Positions 1-8,309 are shown, numbered from the stretch's first letter. The stretch is DNA of 64,000 nucleotides from Streptomyces sp. LX-29 (GCF_029541745.1 NZ_CP089746.1:2232001-2296000); one strand, 5' to 3'. Numbers and translations are program-made. Notes: a model not told the origin generated them from the letters alone.

Positions 1-210
1 CACGGTCGCGATCCGCGCGAGCGGCATGTCCAGCCGGCGCAGCAGCGCCACCAGCCGGGCCCGACCGACCTGTTCGGCGCGGTACCAGCGGTAGCCGGTG
101 GCCGCGTCGACGTGGTCGGGCACCAGCAGGCCCAGCCGGTCGTACAGGCGCAGCGCCTTCGGTGAAAGCCGTGACTCGCGCGCGAACGCGCCGATGCTCA
201 GATACTCCAC
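1..210 (-). CDS. MerR family transcriptional regulator, N-terminal part (cut by window edge)
   Basis: The 70 residues in the window read [20 protein letters not shown], followed by a recognition helix and wing ending [18 protein letters not shown]. This is the winged helix-turn-helix of the MerR/TipA family (IGxFAxxxxLSxKALRLYD). The C-terminal effector domain lies outside the window, so the ligand is unknown. The start is a GTG at 210, preceded by a GGAGGA ribosome site. MerR proteins normally twist promoters with an over-long spacer, and such a promoter lies just upstream (254-284), which suggests autoregulation. The family call is firm; the effector is not knowable from this fragment. Confidence 0.85.
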   Translation of the reverse strand, partial: MEYLSIGAFARESRLSPKALRLYDRLGLLVPDHVDAATGYRWYRAEQVGRARLVALLRRLDMPLARIATV

Positions 211-253
211 GGGTAGCTCTCCTCCGTCCCGGGCACCTCGCCCGGTGCACCGC

Positions 254-284
254 ACGATGGGGGTTGCCCCCGGGGCAGGGTCAA
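254..284 (-). promoter_or_regulatory. MerR-type promoter with 19-base spacer and internal palindrome
   Basis: On the minus strand a -35-like TTGACC (279-284) is followed after exactly 19 bases by CATCGT (254-259), a weak -10. Inside the spacer is the perfect palindrome TGCCCC-G-GGGGCA (265-277). A 19-base spacer carrying a dyad is the hallmark of MerR-controlled promoters, so this is probably the autoregulated promoter of the regulator starting at 210. The dyad is G/C-rich, so chance similarity is possible. Confidence 0.5.
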
Positions 285-380
285 ACCCCCGGCACACCCG
301 AGCCTGCGGCGCCCGTCGCGGTGCCGGCCGCTCCGGCGGCACGCGTGCTGTCGACGGCCGGCCCCCGTCCCGTCGCGGGG

Positions 381-956
381 TCACTCCCCCGTCACCAGGC
401 GGCGCATCGCCTCGGCCAACTGCTCCCCGCCGGGCGTGAGCTCGTCGTCCAACGCCATCTGCACGACCATCCCGCTCACCAGCGTCATATAGAACGAGCC
501 GAGGATCTTCGCGGAGTCCGAGTCGACCTCGCTGTCGTCGATGCCGTGGAACAGCGCCACCAGCCCCTCGCGCCCCTCCGGTTGGGCGCGGCCGAACGCC
601 GCCCGCAGCTCCGGGTCCCGTTCCGCCTGGAGGATGGCCTCCAACTGGGCCATCCACAGCCCCCGATGCCGGTCGAAGAGCGCGCGCACCCGCGTCCAGC
701 TCGACGCGAAGCGCTCCAACGACGTCGCGTCCCCGGGGACTTCGTCCTTCAACATCGCGGCCAGCTCGTCACCCCAGTCGCCCATGGCGGAGAAGAGCGC
801 CTCCCGCATCAGCGCGTCCTTGGAGCCGTAGTGGTAACCGATGGAGGCCAGGTTGGCGCCCGAGGCGGCCACGATGTCGCGCGCGGTCGTGCGCGACCAC
901 CCCTTCTCCAGCAGGCAGCGCTTCGCGCCCTGCAACAGATCCTCGCGATGTCCCAT
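381..956 (-). CDS. TetR/AcrR family repressor, divergent from a DHA2 exporter
   Basis: This is a 191-residue protein of normal TetR length. Residues 5-50 form the helix-turn-helix ([20 protein letters not shown], then [12 protein letters not shown]), and the rest is an all-helical ligand domain without a recognisable ligand signature. It is transcribed away from the MFS exporter at 1040, with 83 bases between the two starts containing an inverted repeat (1007-1027). Local repression of the exporter and of itself is the likely role. The start ATG at 956 is the first codon that includes the full HTH. The inducer is unknown. Confidence 0.88.
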   Translation of the reverse strand: MGHREDLLQGAKRCLLEKGWSRTTARDIVAASGANLASIGYHYGSKDALMREALFSAMGDWGDELAAMLKDEVPGDATSLERFASSWTRVRALFDRHRGLWMAQLEAILQAERDPELRAAFGRAQPEGREGLVALFHGIDDSEVDSDSAKILGSFYMTLVSGMVVQMALDDELTPGGEQLAEAMRRLVTGE

Positions 957-1003
957 GGCCCCACCCTACCCCGGGGCCATACAGCCGTCTTATACATGCG
1001 TTC

Positions 1004-1032
1004 TAGACAGCTGTTTAAAACAGCCGTATAGT
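1004..1032 (+). promoter_or_regulatory. Promoter of the exporter with embedded TetR operator
   Basis: TAGACA (1004-1009) and TATAGT (1027-1032) are separated by 17 bases, a good SigA-type promoter. The spacer contains the perfect inverted repeat GCTGTTT-A-AAACAGC (1010-1024), extended to 9 of 10 matching bases per arm (1007-1027). Transcription should start at about 1039-1040, on the ATG of the exporter, and no ribosome site precedes that ATG. The operator covers the promoter core, as expected for repression by the divergent TetR protein. Confidence 0.65.
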
Positions 1033-1039
1033 CCTCGGC

Positions 1040-2671
1040 ATGACGACGCCCTCCCTCGACTCCCCGCGGCGCGCCGGCCGCCGGGAGTGGACCGCCTTCG
1101 TGGTCCTGATGCTTCCGCTGCTGCTGGTCTCCATGGACGTGTCGGTCCTGTACTTCGCCATCCCGGCGATCAGCCGCGAGCTGGACCTCAGCGGCACCCA
1201 ACAGCTGTGGATCTTCGACATCTACGCCTTCGCGCTGGCCGGCCTGCTGATCACCATGGGCTCGCTCGGCGACCGGATCGGCCGCCGCAAGCTGCTGCTG
1301 ATCGGTGCCGCCGCCTTCGGCGCCGCGTCGGTCGCCGCGGCCTACGCGCAGAGCGCGGAGATGCTCATCGCCGCCCGCGCGCTGCTGGGCATCGGCGGAG
1401 CCACTCTGATGCCCTCGACGATGGCGCTGGTGCGCAACCTCTTCCAGGATCCCGGTCAGCGGGCCACCGCCGTCGGCATCTGGTCGGGCGTCATGACGGC
1501 GGGCGTCGCGCTCGGCTCGGTGCTGAGCGGCGTCATGCTCAGCCACTTCTGGTGGGGCTCGATCTTCCTGATCAACGTCCCGGCGATGGTGCTGCTGCTG
1601 GTGCTGGCGCCGATCCTGGTCCCCGAGTTCAAGGACCCGGCGCCCGGACGCTTCGACCTGCCCAGCGTGCCCCTCTCGATGGGCGCCGTGCTCCCCGTGA
1701 TCTACGGCCTGAAGAAGATCGCGGCCGACGGCTTCGCGACCGCCCCCGCCGTCGCCATCGCCGCCGGACTCGTCCTCGGACTGCTCTTCGTCCGCCGCCA
1801 GCTCACCCGGCGCGACCCGATGATCAACCCCGCCCTCTTCCGCAACCGCGGCTTCGGCTCCGCGGCCGCCCTCAACGCCGTCGCGATGTTCGCCATGATG
1901 GGCTCCACCTACTTCACCACGCAGTACCTGCAGTCGGTGCTCGGCCAGAGCCCGCTGGAGGCTGCGCTGTGGAGCCTGGCCCCCTCCCTCCTCATCGGCT
2001 GCGCCGCGCCGGTGGCCACCCTGCTCGTCCAGCGCGGTGTGCGGCGCGCCCACGTCGTCGCCGGAGGCTTCGTGCTGGCGGCCGCCGGCCTCGGGGTGCT
2101 GGCCCTGGCCGACACGGACTCGCTGTGGACCGTGCTGCTCGGCTGCGGCGTCAGCGCCACCGGCATCGTCACCGTGATGTCGACCGTCACCGACCTGGCG
2201 CTGGGCATCACCCCGCCGCGGACGGCGGGGTCGGCGGCCTCCCTGCTGGAGACCGGCCAGGAGTTCGGCGGCGCGCTCGGCATGGCCGCCCTCGGCAGCG
2301 TCGGCAACGCGGTCTACCGGCACGACGTCACCGAGGCCGCCCCCGCGGGCCTTCCCGCCGACACCCTGGACGCCGTGCGCGAGACCCTCGGCAACGCCTC
2401 GGTGCTGGCCGGCGGACTGCCGGGCCGCGCGGGCGAGGCACTCCTGACCACCGCGCGCGAGGCGTTCACCCACGGGATGCAGCTCGCCACCGCGACCGGC
2501 GCCCTGGTACTGCTCGCGGCGGCCGTCCTGGCGACGGTCACCCTGCGGAACGTCGACGACCGGCCGACGGACGCCGCGTCCGCCGACCCCGAGCGGCCGG
2601 AGACCAGCCCCACCGAGGCCGCCGGAGCCGTACTCCCCGAGCGGGAGGCGTCCCTGACGCTCACTCGGTGA
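1040..2671 (+). CDS. MFS drug exporter, DHA2 (14-TMS) family
   Basis: This 543-residue integral membrane protein is a proton-driven antiporter. The first segment carries LLLVSMDVSVLYFAIPAI, the typical D1 motif of DHA2 exporters. Motif A reads GSLGDRIGRRKLLLIG near residues 74-89, and a long hydrophilic tail ends the protein. Length and spacing suit the QacA/SmvA-type 14-helix exporters. It is divergent from a TetR repressor and probably confers drug or metabolite efflux under its control. The ATG at 1040 coincides with the predicted transcription start, which points to a leaderless mRNA. The substrate cannot be read from sequence. Confidence 0.9.
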   Translation: MTTPSLDSPRRAGRREWTAFVVLMLPLLLVSMDVSVLYFAIPAISRELDLSGTQQLWIFDIYAFALAGLLITMGSLGDRIGRRKLLLIGAAAFGAASVAAAYAQSAEMLIAARALLGIGGATLMPSTMALVRNLFQDPGQRATAVGIWSGVMTAGVALGSVLSGVMLSHFWWGSIFLINVPAMVLLLVLAPILVPEFKDPAPGRFDLPSVPLSMGAVLPVIYGLKKIAADGFATAPAVAIAAGLVLGLLFVRRQLTRRDPMINPALFRNRGFGSAAALNAVAMFAMMGSTYFTTQYLQSVLGQSPLEAALWSLAPSLLIGCAAPVATLLVQRGVRRAHVVAGGFVLAAAGLGVLALADTDSLWTVLLGCGVSATGIVTVMSTVTDLALGITPPRTAGSAASLLETGQEFGGALGMAALGSVGNAVYRHDVTEAAPAGLPADTLDAVRETLGNASVLAGGLPGRAGEALLTTAREAFTHGMQLATATGALVLLAAAVLATVTLRNVDDRPTDAASADPERPETSPTEAAGAVLPEREASLTLTR

Positions 2672-2761
2672 TCGGAGCGCCCTCCCCTACGGCACGCCTC
2701 AGGGACGGTCCGGGGATCTCCCCGGATGGCCCTGGGGCGCCGCGCTGTGAGGGTGGAGGTC

Positions 2762-3961
2762 ATGACGACGACACGCCTGTCCCGCCGCTCCCTGCTCGCC
2801 ACCGCCGCCGGAACCGTGGTGGCCGCCGTGGGGCTGCCCGCCGGCCGCGCGACCGCGGCCACCGCGGGGGCCCCGCCCCGGGAACCGGCCCCCGTCCCCC
2901 CGTTGAAGCCCGGTGCCCTCCAGTCCGCCATCGACGACCTGGAGCACCCGGTGGTGACCGCCGCCCAGCTGCGGATCGGCGGCTCGGCCGGGTCCTGGTA
3001 CGGCTCCTCCGGAGCCATCGAGCTGCCCGGCGGGCGCCCCGTCCGCACGGGTGACAAGGTGCGGATCGGCAGCGTCACCAAGGTGTTCGTGGCCACCGTC
3101 GCGCTCCAACTCGTCGCCGAGCGCCGACTCACCCTCGACACCACCGTCCAGCGGGTCCTGCCCGGCCTGCTCCCCTCCCGCTGGCCCGGTATCACCCTGC
3201 GTCAGCTGCTGAACCACACCAGCGGGCTGCCCGCCGAGCACGGCCCGGACCTGCCGGACCTCAGCACCCCGGAGCGGGTCCACGACCACCGCTTCGACCG
3301 CTGGACCCCGCGGCGGCTCGTGGCCACGGTGACCCACGGGGCGCCGGATCTGAAGTTCACCCCCGGCACGGCCCAGGAGTACCGCGGCGTCAACTACGTG
3401 CTGGCCGCCCTGATGGTCGAGGAGCTGACCGGCCGGCCGTACGGGGCGGAGATCTCCGCCCGGCTGCTGCGCCCGCTGGGTCTGCGCGGCACCTCGGTCC
3501 CCGGCCATGAGCGCCGTGTGCGCGGCCCGCATGTGCACGGCTACCTCCGGATGACCGACGGCAGCCTCCGCGACATGGCCGTCGTCGACCCCTCGGACGC
3601 CTGGGGCGAGGGCGAGATGGTCTCCACCACCGCCGACCTGGACCGCTTCGGTCGAGTGCTGTTCTCCGGCGCGCTGCTGCCGCCGCGGCTCCAGCGGGAG
3701 CTGTTCACCCTGCCGCCCGAGGAGGTGCGGATGTGGGGTGATCCCTCCGCCCCCGCCCGCTACAGCGTGGGCCTGCAGACGGCCACGGTGAACGGCGTCA
3801 CCCTGTGGGGAAAGACCGGAGAGATGTACGGCTACGCCTCCGGTCTGTTCTCCACCGTGGATCAGGCGCGGCAGCTGGTGTACTCCTTCACCCCGGTGCG
3901 CCGGGACGCGAGCCTCCAGGAGATGACCCGGCGCATCGCCCACGCCGCCACGGCGCCGTAG
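2762..3961 (+). CDS. Tat-exported serine hydrolase of the beta-lactamase/DD-peptidase fold (altered YxN motif)
   Basis: This is a 399-residue protein. The N-terminus MTTTRLSRRSLLATAAG is a twin-arginine signal, with a likely cleavage after the alanines near residue 34. The class C/DD-peptidase motifs follow: SVTK with nucleophile Ser104 and Lys107, and KTG at 351-353 inside LWGKTGEMYGY. Where the family has Y-S-N, this protein reads Y-R-G (207-209) in PGTAQEYRGVNYVLA, so the conserved Asn is missing. It could be an esterase, a D-amino-acid peptidase or a low-activity homologue. An ATG at 2726 in frame would add 12 residues but would spoil the signal peptide; GGAGG precedes 2762 closely. The fold is firm; the substrate is unknown. 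Confidence 0.85.
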   Translation: MTTTRLSRRSLLATAAGTVVAAVGLPAGRATAATAGAPPREPAPVPPLKPGALQSAIDDLEHPVVTAAQLRIGGSAGSWYGSSGAIELPGGRPVRTGDKVRIGSVTKVFVATVALQLVAERRLTLDTTVQRVLPGLLPSRWPGITLRQLLNHTSGLPAEHGPDLPDLSTPERVHDHRFDRWTPRRLVATVTHGAPDLKFTPGTAQEYRGVNYVLAALMVEELTGRPYGAEISARLLRPLGLRGTSVPGHERRVRGPHVHGYLRMTDGSLRDMAVVDPSDAWGEGEMVSTTADLDRFGRVLFSGALLPPRLQRELFTLPPEEVRMWGDPSAPARYSVGLQTATVNGVTLWGKTGEMYGYASGLFSTVDQARQLVYSFTPVRRDASLQEMTRRIAHAATAP

Positions 3962-3976
3962 CCGCCCCCGCACGCA

Positions 3977-4174
3977 CCGGCGAGTGAGCCGAAGGGCGCG
4001 CGGCTGCCGAAAGGGAGAGCGCGCGGAGCCTGTGAGGAACGAGCAGGCGAGCACGGTCGACTGTCGGCAGTCGCTCACAGCGCCCGGAGGCGAACCGAGC
4101 CCTGAAAAGGGGCGCGCAGGCGAGCACGGTCGACTGTCGGCAGTCGCTCACAGCGCCCGGAGGCGAACCGAGCC
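3977..4174 (+). repeat. Dispersed repeat element, copy A (two identical 59-base modules)
   Basis: Two identical 59-base modules (4043-4101 and 4116-4174) are spaced 73 bases apart. Each contains CACGGTCGACTGTCGGCAGT and the inverted repeat GACTG-TCGG-CAGTC. A further conserved flank runs from 3977 to 4042. The whole element matches, in reverse complement, the sequence at 38788-38981. It fills the space between the convergent serine hydrolase and the exporter that ends at 4176, and nearly touches that stop codon. No transposase, start signal or obvious terminal repeat is visible. Short translations of it look protein-like only because the DNA is repeated. Confidence 0.8.
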
Positions 4175-4175
4175 T

Positions 4176-5678
4176 TTAGAGAGAATGCGCCGCGGCGGCC
4201 TGTGACGCGTCTTCGACGCCCTGCTCACGGGGCGGACGCGGGGTGTTCATCAGGACCGCCACCACCGCGGCCGCGGCCACCAGGATCACCGTGGCCCAGA
4301 CGAACGCCTCCGTGTAGCCCTCGACCAGCGCGGCCTTGATGGTCTCCTTCGGCACCGGCCCGCGCCGCTCCCCGATCCGCGAGCTCACGTAGTCGGTGGT
4401 GGCGCTGGTGGCGATGGTGTTGAGCAGCGCGGTGCCGATCGAGCCGCCGATCTGCTGCGCGGTGTTGACGGTGGCCGAGGCGACGCCGGCCTCCTCGGCG
4501 CGGACGCCGTGGGTGGCGTAGTTCATCGCCGGGGCCATCACCAGGCCCATGCCGAAGCCGACGAGGATCTCCGAGGGCAGCAGGCCGCCCGCGTAGGAGC
4601 TGCCGGCGTCGAGCGGGATCAGCAGACCGACGCCGAGGGCGGTGATGAGCAGTCCGGGCACCATCAGGGCACGCGGCGGCACTTTCGGGATCAGCCGGGT
4701 GGCCACGCCGGCCGCGCCCACCACCACGGCGAACGACATCGGCAGGAAGGCCACCCCGGTGACCAGCGCCGAGTAGCCCTTGACGACCTGCATGTAGTAG
4801 GTGAGGAAGAGGAAGAGCGCGAACATGCCGACCACCGACATCGCGACGGCCAGGTACGCGCTGCCGCGGGTGCGGTCCGCGACCACCCGCAGCGGCAGCA
4901 GCGGCTGCGCCACCCGCCGCTCGACCAGGACGAACGCGAACAGCAGCACGGCGCCGAGGGTGAGCAGTCCGCTGGCTCCGAGCGAGCCCCAGCCCTCGGA
5001 CTCCGCCTCGCTGCACCCGTAGACGACGGCCACCAGGCCGGAGACGGCGAGCAGCACCCCGGGGATGTCGAAGCGGGCGGCGGCGCCGGGGGCGCGGGCG
5101 TCGGCCGGCAGGACGTACCAGCCGAAGACGGCGACGACGGCGATCGGCACGTTCACATACAGGCACCAGCGCCAGTCCAGGTACTCGGTCAACGCCCCGC
5201 CCAGCACCAGGCCGAGCGCGCCGCCGCCGCCGGCGATGGCGCCGAAGACGCCGAACGCCTTGGCGCGCTCGCGCGGCTCGGTGAAGCTCACCGCGAGCAG
5301 CGAGAGGGCCGTGGGTGCGAGCAGCGCGGCGAAGGCGCCCTGGAGGGCACGGGCGGCGAGCAGCATGCCGAAGCCGGAGGCGGCGCCGCCGAGCGCGGAG
5401 GCGCCGGCGAAGCCGAGCAGCCCGATGACGAAGGTCCGCCGGCGTCCGGTGTAGTCGGCGATGCGCCCGCCGAGCAGCAGCAGGCTGCCGAAGGCCAGGG
5501 TGTAGGCGGTGATGACCCACTGCCGGTCGCCGTCGGAGATGCCGAGGTCCGCCTGGGCCGAGGGCAACGCGATGTTCACGATGGTGATGTCGAGGACGAT
5601 CATCAGCTGCGCCAGGCCGATGAAGGCCAGCGCCAGCCAACGGCGGGGGTTGGTCACATGGGGCGATTCCATGGTCAT
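4176..5678 (-). CDS. MFS drug exporter, DHA2 (EmrB/QacA) family
   Basis: This 500-residue polytopic membrane protein starts MTMESPHVTNPRRWLALAFI. It has the DHA2 signature LAQLMIVLDITIVNIALPSA in the first helix and motif A GGRIADYTGRRRTFVIG near residue 70. The length fits a 14-helix antiporter. The ATG at 5678 was chosen because the hydrophobic first helix follows directly; open frame continues upstream only because of high GC. It lies 29 bases downstream of a TetR gene on the same strand, so the two form an operon. Its 3' end abuts the repeat element. The substrate is unknown. Confidence 0.9.
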   Translation of the reverse strand: MTMESPHVTNPRRWLALAFIGLAQLMIVLDITIVNIALPSAQADLGISDGDRQWVITAYTLAFGSLLLLGGRIADYTGRRRTFVIGLLGFAGASALGGAASGFGMLLAARALQGAFAALLAPTALSLLAVSFTEPRERAKAFGVFGAIAGGGGALGLVLGGALTEYLDWRWCLYVNVPIAVVAVFGWYVLPADARAPGAAARFDIPGVLLAVSGLVAVVYGCSEAESEGWGSLGASGLLTLGAVLLFAFVLVERRVAQPLLPLRVVADRTRGSAYLAVAMSVVGMFALFLFLTYYMQVVKGYSALVTGVAFLPMSFAVVVGAAGVATRLIPKVPPRALMVPGLLITALGVGLLIPLDAGSSYAGGLLPSEILVGFGMGLVMAPAMNYATHGVRAEEAGVASATVNTAQQIGGSIGTALLNTIATSATTDYVSSRIGERRGPVPKETIKAALVEGYTEAFVWATVILVAAAAVVAVLMNTPRPPREQGVEDASQAAAAHSL

Positions 5679-5707
5679 AGCCGTGCCTTTCACACAGGGA
5701 AGGGGGC

Positions 5708-6409
5708 TTACGCGTGGGTGGGGCCGGCCGCCGGTCCGGCGGTGGGGTCGGGATCGGGGTCGGCGGCGGGCCCGGGGCCCTTGGCGAGGCGCTCCCGCAG
5801 CCGCTTGAACTCCTCGTCGGTGACGGCGGGCCCGGGCAACGGGTCCCTCGACCACTCGGCACCCGGCGCGCGCAGGCCGTCGATGTAGACGTCCAGATGA
5901 CGATGGGCGAGGTCGCCGTCGAACGGGATCCGAGCGCCCGGCAGCGGCCGGCTGAGCCGGGTCAGCACCAGGGCGATGTCGCCGAAGACGACGTCCTCGC
6001 GGATCAGTCCGTCCCGCTGGGCGCGGGTCAACATCTCCTGGACCGGCTCGACGGCGTCGCCGCGGGCAGCGTCGACCATGGAGTCGACGTCGACCCGGCC
6101 CATCAGCGAGGGCATCACCGAGCCGACCTTCAGGTCGAGGGCGGCGTGCATGAACCGTCGCAGCCCCACGGCCGGGTCGGGTTCCTCGGCGAGCGCGCCG
6201 CGGGCGGCCGCGATGAGGGCGGTGAACACGTCGAGCGCCACCGCCTGGATCAGGTCGTCGCGCTCGGGGAAGCGCCGGTAGAGGGTGGCGATCCCCACCC
6301 CCGCCCGCCGGGCTATCTCGTCCAGCGGGGCGTCGGGCCCCTGGTCGACGAAGATCTCGCGGGCCGCGCGAAGGATCTGCTCGCGGTTGCGCTGGGCGTC
6401 GGCGCGCAT
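5708..6409 (-). CDS. TetR family repressor, first gene of an exporter operon
   Basis: This 233-residue protein has the HTH at residues 8-52 (REQILRAAREIFVDQGPDAP, then IARRAGVGIATLYRRFPERD), a canonical TetR recognition helix. The C-terminal domain resembles the regulators often called TetR_C_33, with no diagnostic ligand residues, followed by a low-complexity proline/alanine/glycine tail. It precedes the DHA2 exporter with a short gap. An operator candidate at 6454-6480 lies between its promoter and its start, which fits autorepression of the two-gene operon. Confidence 0.9.
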   Translation of the reverse strand: MRADAQRNREQILRAAREIFVDQGPDAPLDEIARRAGVGIATLYRRFPERDDLIQAVALDVFTALIAAARGALAEEPDPAVGLRRFMHAALDLKVGSVMPSLMGRVDVDSMVDAARGDAVEPVQEMLTRAQRDGLIREDVVFGDIALVLTRLSRPLPGARIPFDGDLAHRHLDVYIDGLRAPGAEWSRDPLPGPAVTDEEFKRLRERLAKGPGPAADPDPDPTAGPAAGPTHA

Positions 6410-6453
6410 GGCACACCTTTCGAATCACTGGAGCAGGGGGTGAGTGAGCGGGC

Positions 6454-6480
6454 CTAGATGGATGAATTTTCTCCACTTAG
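6454..6480. promoter_or_regulatory. Candidate TetR operator upstream of the 6409 regulator
   Basis: The imperfect palindrome CTAGATGGA (6454-6462) / TCCACTTAG (6472-6480) matches at 7 of 9 positions, with a 9-base A/T-rich centre. It sits just downstream of the predicted transcription start of the TetR/exporter operon, in the only A/T-rich patch of the region. Its size and position suit a TetR dimer site. Confidence 0.5.
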
Positions 6481-6491
6481 TGCCGATGCCC

Positions 6492-6520
6492 AGCGTAGCG
6501 AGACGCCGATATTAATTCAA
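6492..6520 (-). promoter_or_regulatory. Promoter of the TetR/exporter operon
   Basis: On the minus strand TTGAAT (6515-6520) and TACGCT (6492-6497) are separated by exactly 17 bases, close to the SigA consensus. Transcription would start near 6485 and run into the operator at 6454-6480 and then the TetR gene at 6409. Confidence 0.55.
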
Positions 6521-6638
6521 CACATGATGAAAAACTCGGCGCGGCGGCCTGCCCGCCGCCCGGCGCACCCCCGCCCCACCGCACACCGTCCACCGCCCAC
6601 GGCCGACCGCCGACCGCCGACCGCCCGCACAACGCCAC

Positions 6639-6672
6639 GGGCCCGGCCCCCGCCGAAGCGGGGACCGGGCCC
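6639..6672 (-). terminator. Terminator of serA
   Basis: A 15-base inverted repeat, GGGCCCGGCCCCCGC / GCGGGGACCGGGCCC with one mismatch, encloses the tetraloop CGAA. It lies 21 bases beyond the serA stop. There is no T-tract, which is usual for Streptomyces terminators. Confidence 0.7.
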
Positions 6673-6692
6673 GGAGAAAGGGGCACCGACGG

Positions 6693-8309
6693 TCAGTCGA
6701 CCAGGTTCACCGACCGCGCGGAGGTGGCGCCGATCTCGTCGGCGATCTCGGCGAGCACCCCGGCGGGGATGGTGTCGTCGACGGTGAGCGCGACCACCGC
6801 CTCACCGCCCACCGTCGCCCGCGAGACCTGCATGCCGGCGATGTTGATGCGCGCCTCGCCGAGGATCCGGCCCAGCGTGCCGACCACACCCGGCCGGTCG
6901 GTGTAGCGGAAGAAGGCCATGTGGTCGGCGAGCGCCAGGTCCACGTCGTACTCGCCGACCGCGACGATCTTCTGCAGGTGCTTGGGGCCGGCCAGCGTGC
7001 CGGAGATCGAGACCTCCGAGCCGTCGGAGAGGGTGCCGCGCACGGTCACCACATTGCGGTGCTCGGTCGACTCCGAGCTGGTGGTCAGCCGCACCTCGAC
7101 ACCGCGCTCCTGCGCGAACAGCGGGGCGTTCACATAGGAGACCGTCTCGTCGACGACGTCCTCGAACACGCCCTTGAGCGCGGAGAGTTCCAGCACCTTG
7201 ACGTCGTGCTGGGTGATCTCGCCGTACACCTCGACGTCGAGCCGGACCGCGACCTCGCCCGCCAGGGCCGTGAAGATCCGGCCCAGCTTCTCGGCCAGCG
7301 GCAGACCCGGCTTGACGTCCTGGGCGATGACCCCGCCCTGCACGTTGACCGCGTCCGGCACCAGCTCGCCGGCGAGCGCCAGGCGCACCGAGCGGGCCAC
7401 CGCGATGCCCGCCTTCTCCTGCGCCTCACCGGTGGAGGCGCCCAGGTGCGGGGTGGCCACCACGTTGTCGAACTCGAAGAGCGGAGAGTCGGTGCACGGC
7501 TCCTTGGCGAAGACGTCCAGGCCCGCGGCGGCGACCCGGCCCTCCTTGAGCGCGGAGGCCAGCGCCGCCTCGTCCACGATCCCGCCCCGCGCGGCGTTGA
7601 CGATCCGCACCTCCGGCTTGACCTTGTGCAGCGCCTCGTCACCGATCAGACCGATGGTCTCCGGCGTCTTGGGGAGGTGGACGGTGATGAAGTCCGAGAC
7701 CTCCAGCAGCTCGTCCAGCGAGAGCAGCTTGACGCCCATCTGCGCGGCCCGCGCGGGCTGCACATACGGGTCGTACGCGACGATCTTCATCCCGAAGGCC
7801 GACATCCGCTGGGCCACCAGCACCCCGATGCGGCCGAGGCCGACCACGCCCAGCGTCTTCTCGCTCAGCTCGACGCCGGTGTACTTGCTGCGCTGCCACT
7901 CGCCCCGCTTCAGCGCGGAGTTCGCCTGCGGGATGTTGCGCGCGGTGGCCAGCAGCAGACCGCAGGCCAGCTCGGCGGCGGTGACGATGTTGGAGGTCGG
8001 CGCGTTGACGACCATGACGCCGGCCTTGGTGGCGGCCGCGACGTCCACGTTGTCCAGACCGACGCCGGCTCGGGCGACGACCCTCAGTTTCCGGCCCGCG
8101 GCGATCGCCTCGGCGTCCACCTTGGTCGCGCTGCGCACGAGGATCGCGTCGACGTCGGCGATGGCGGGGAGCAGCTCGGCGCGGTCGGCGCCGTTGCAGG
8201 TCCGGATCTCGAAGTCCGGCCCCAGGGCGTCGACGGTGGCGGGCGACAGCTCTTCAGCGATGAGAACGACGGGCTTGCCGGCCGGTGTGCCGTTCGAAGC
8301 AGTGCTCAC
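6693..8309 (-). CDS. serA: D-3-phosphoglycerate dehydrogenase
   Basis: SerA oxidises 3-phosphoglycerate to 3-phosphohydroxypyruvate with NAD, the first step of serine synthesis. The 538 residues match the long actinobacterial form. There is a substrate-binding half, then a Rossmann domain with GLGRIGVLVAQRMSAFGM near 150-170, and the catalytic residues in NAARGGIVDEAAL (Arg), DVFAKEPC (Glu) and ATPHLGAST (His). An intervening allosteric domain follows, and a C-terminal ACT domain (RPGVVGTLGRILGEARINIA) that usually mediates serine inhibition. The start GTG at 8309 has GAGGA nine bases upstream. It is separated from ilvC by a strong terminator and so is a separate transcription unit. Confidence 0.96.
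   Translation of the reverse strand: MSTASNGTPAGKPVVLIAEELSPATVDALGPDFEIRTCNGADRAELLPAIADVDAILVRSATKVDAEAIAAGRKLRVVARAGVGLDNVDVAAATKAGVMVVNAPTSNIVTAAELACGLLLATARNIPQANSALKRGEWQRSKYTGVELSEKTLGVVGLGRIGVLVAQRMSAFGMKIVAYDPYVQPARAAQMGVKLLSLDELLEVSDFITVHLPKTPETIGLIGDEALHKVKPEVRIVNAARGGIVDEAALASALKEGRVAAAGLDVFAKEPCTDSPLFEFDNVVATPHLGASTGEAQEKAGIAVARSVRLALAGELVPDAVNVQGGVIAQDVKPGLPLAEKLGRIFTALAGEVAVRLDVEVYGEITQHDVKVLELSALKGVFEDVVDETVSYVNAPLFAQERGVEVRLTTSSESTEHRNVVTVRGTLSDGSEVSISGTLAGPKHLQKIVAVGEYDVDLALADHMAFFRYTDRPGVVGTLGRILGEARINIAGMQVSRATVGGEAVVALTVDDTIPAGVLAEIADEIGATSARSVNLVD

Noticed and set aside
3984..4205. 73-codon frame in copy A of the dispersed repeat as a small gene
   Set aside because: The peptide resembles that from copy B only because the DNA is repeated, and it has no ribosome site or coding context.
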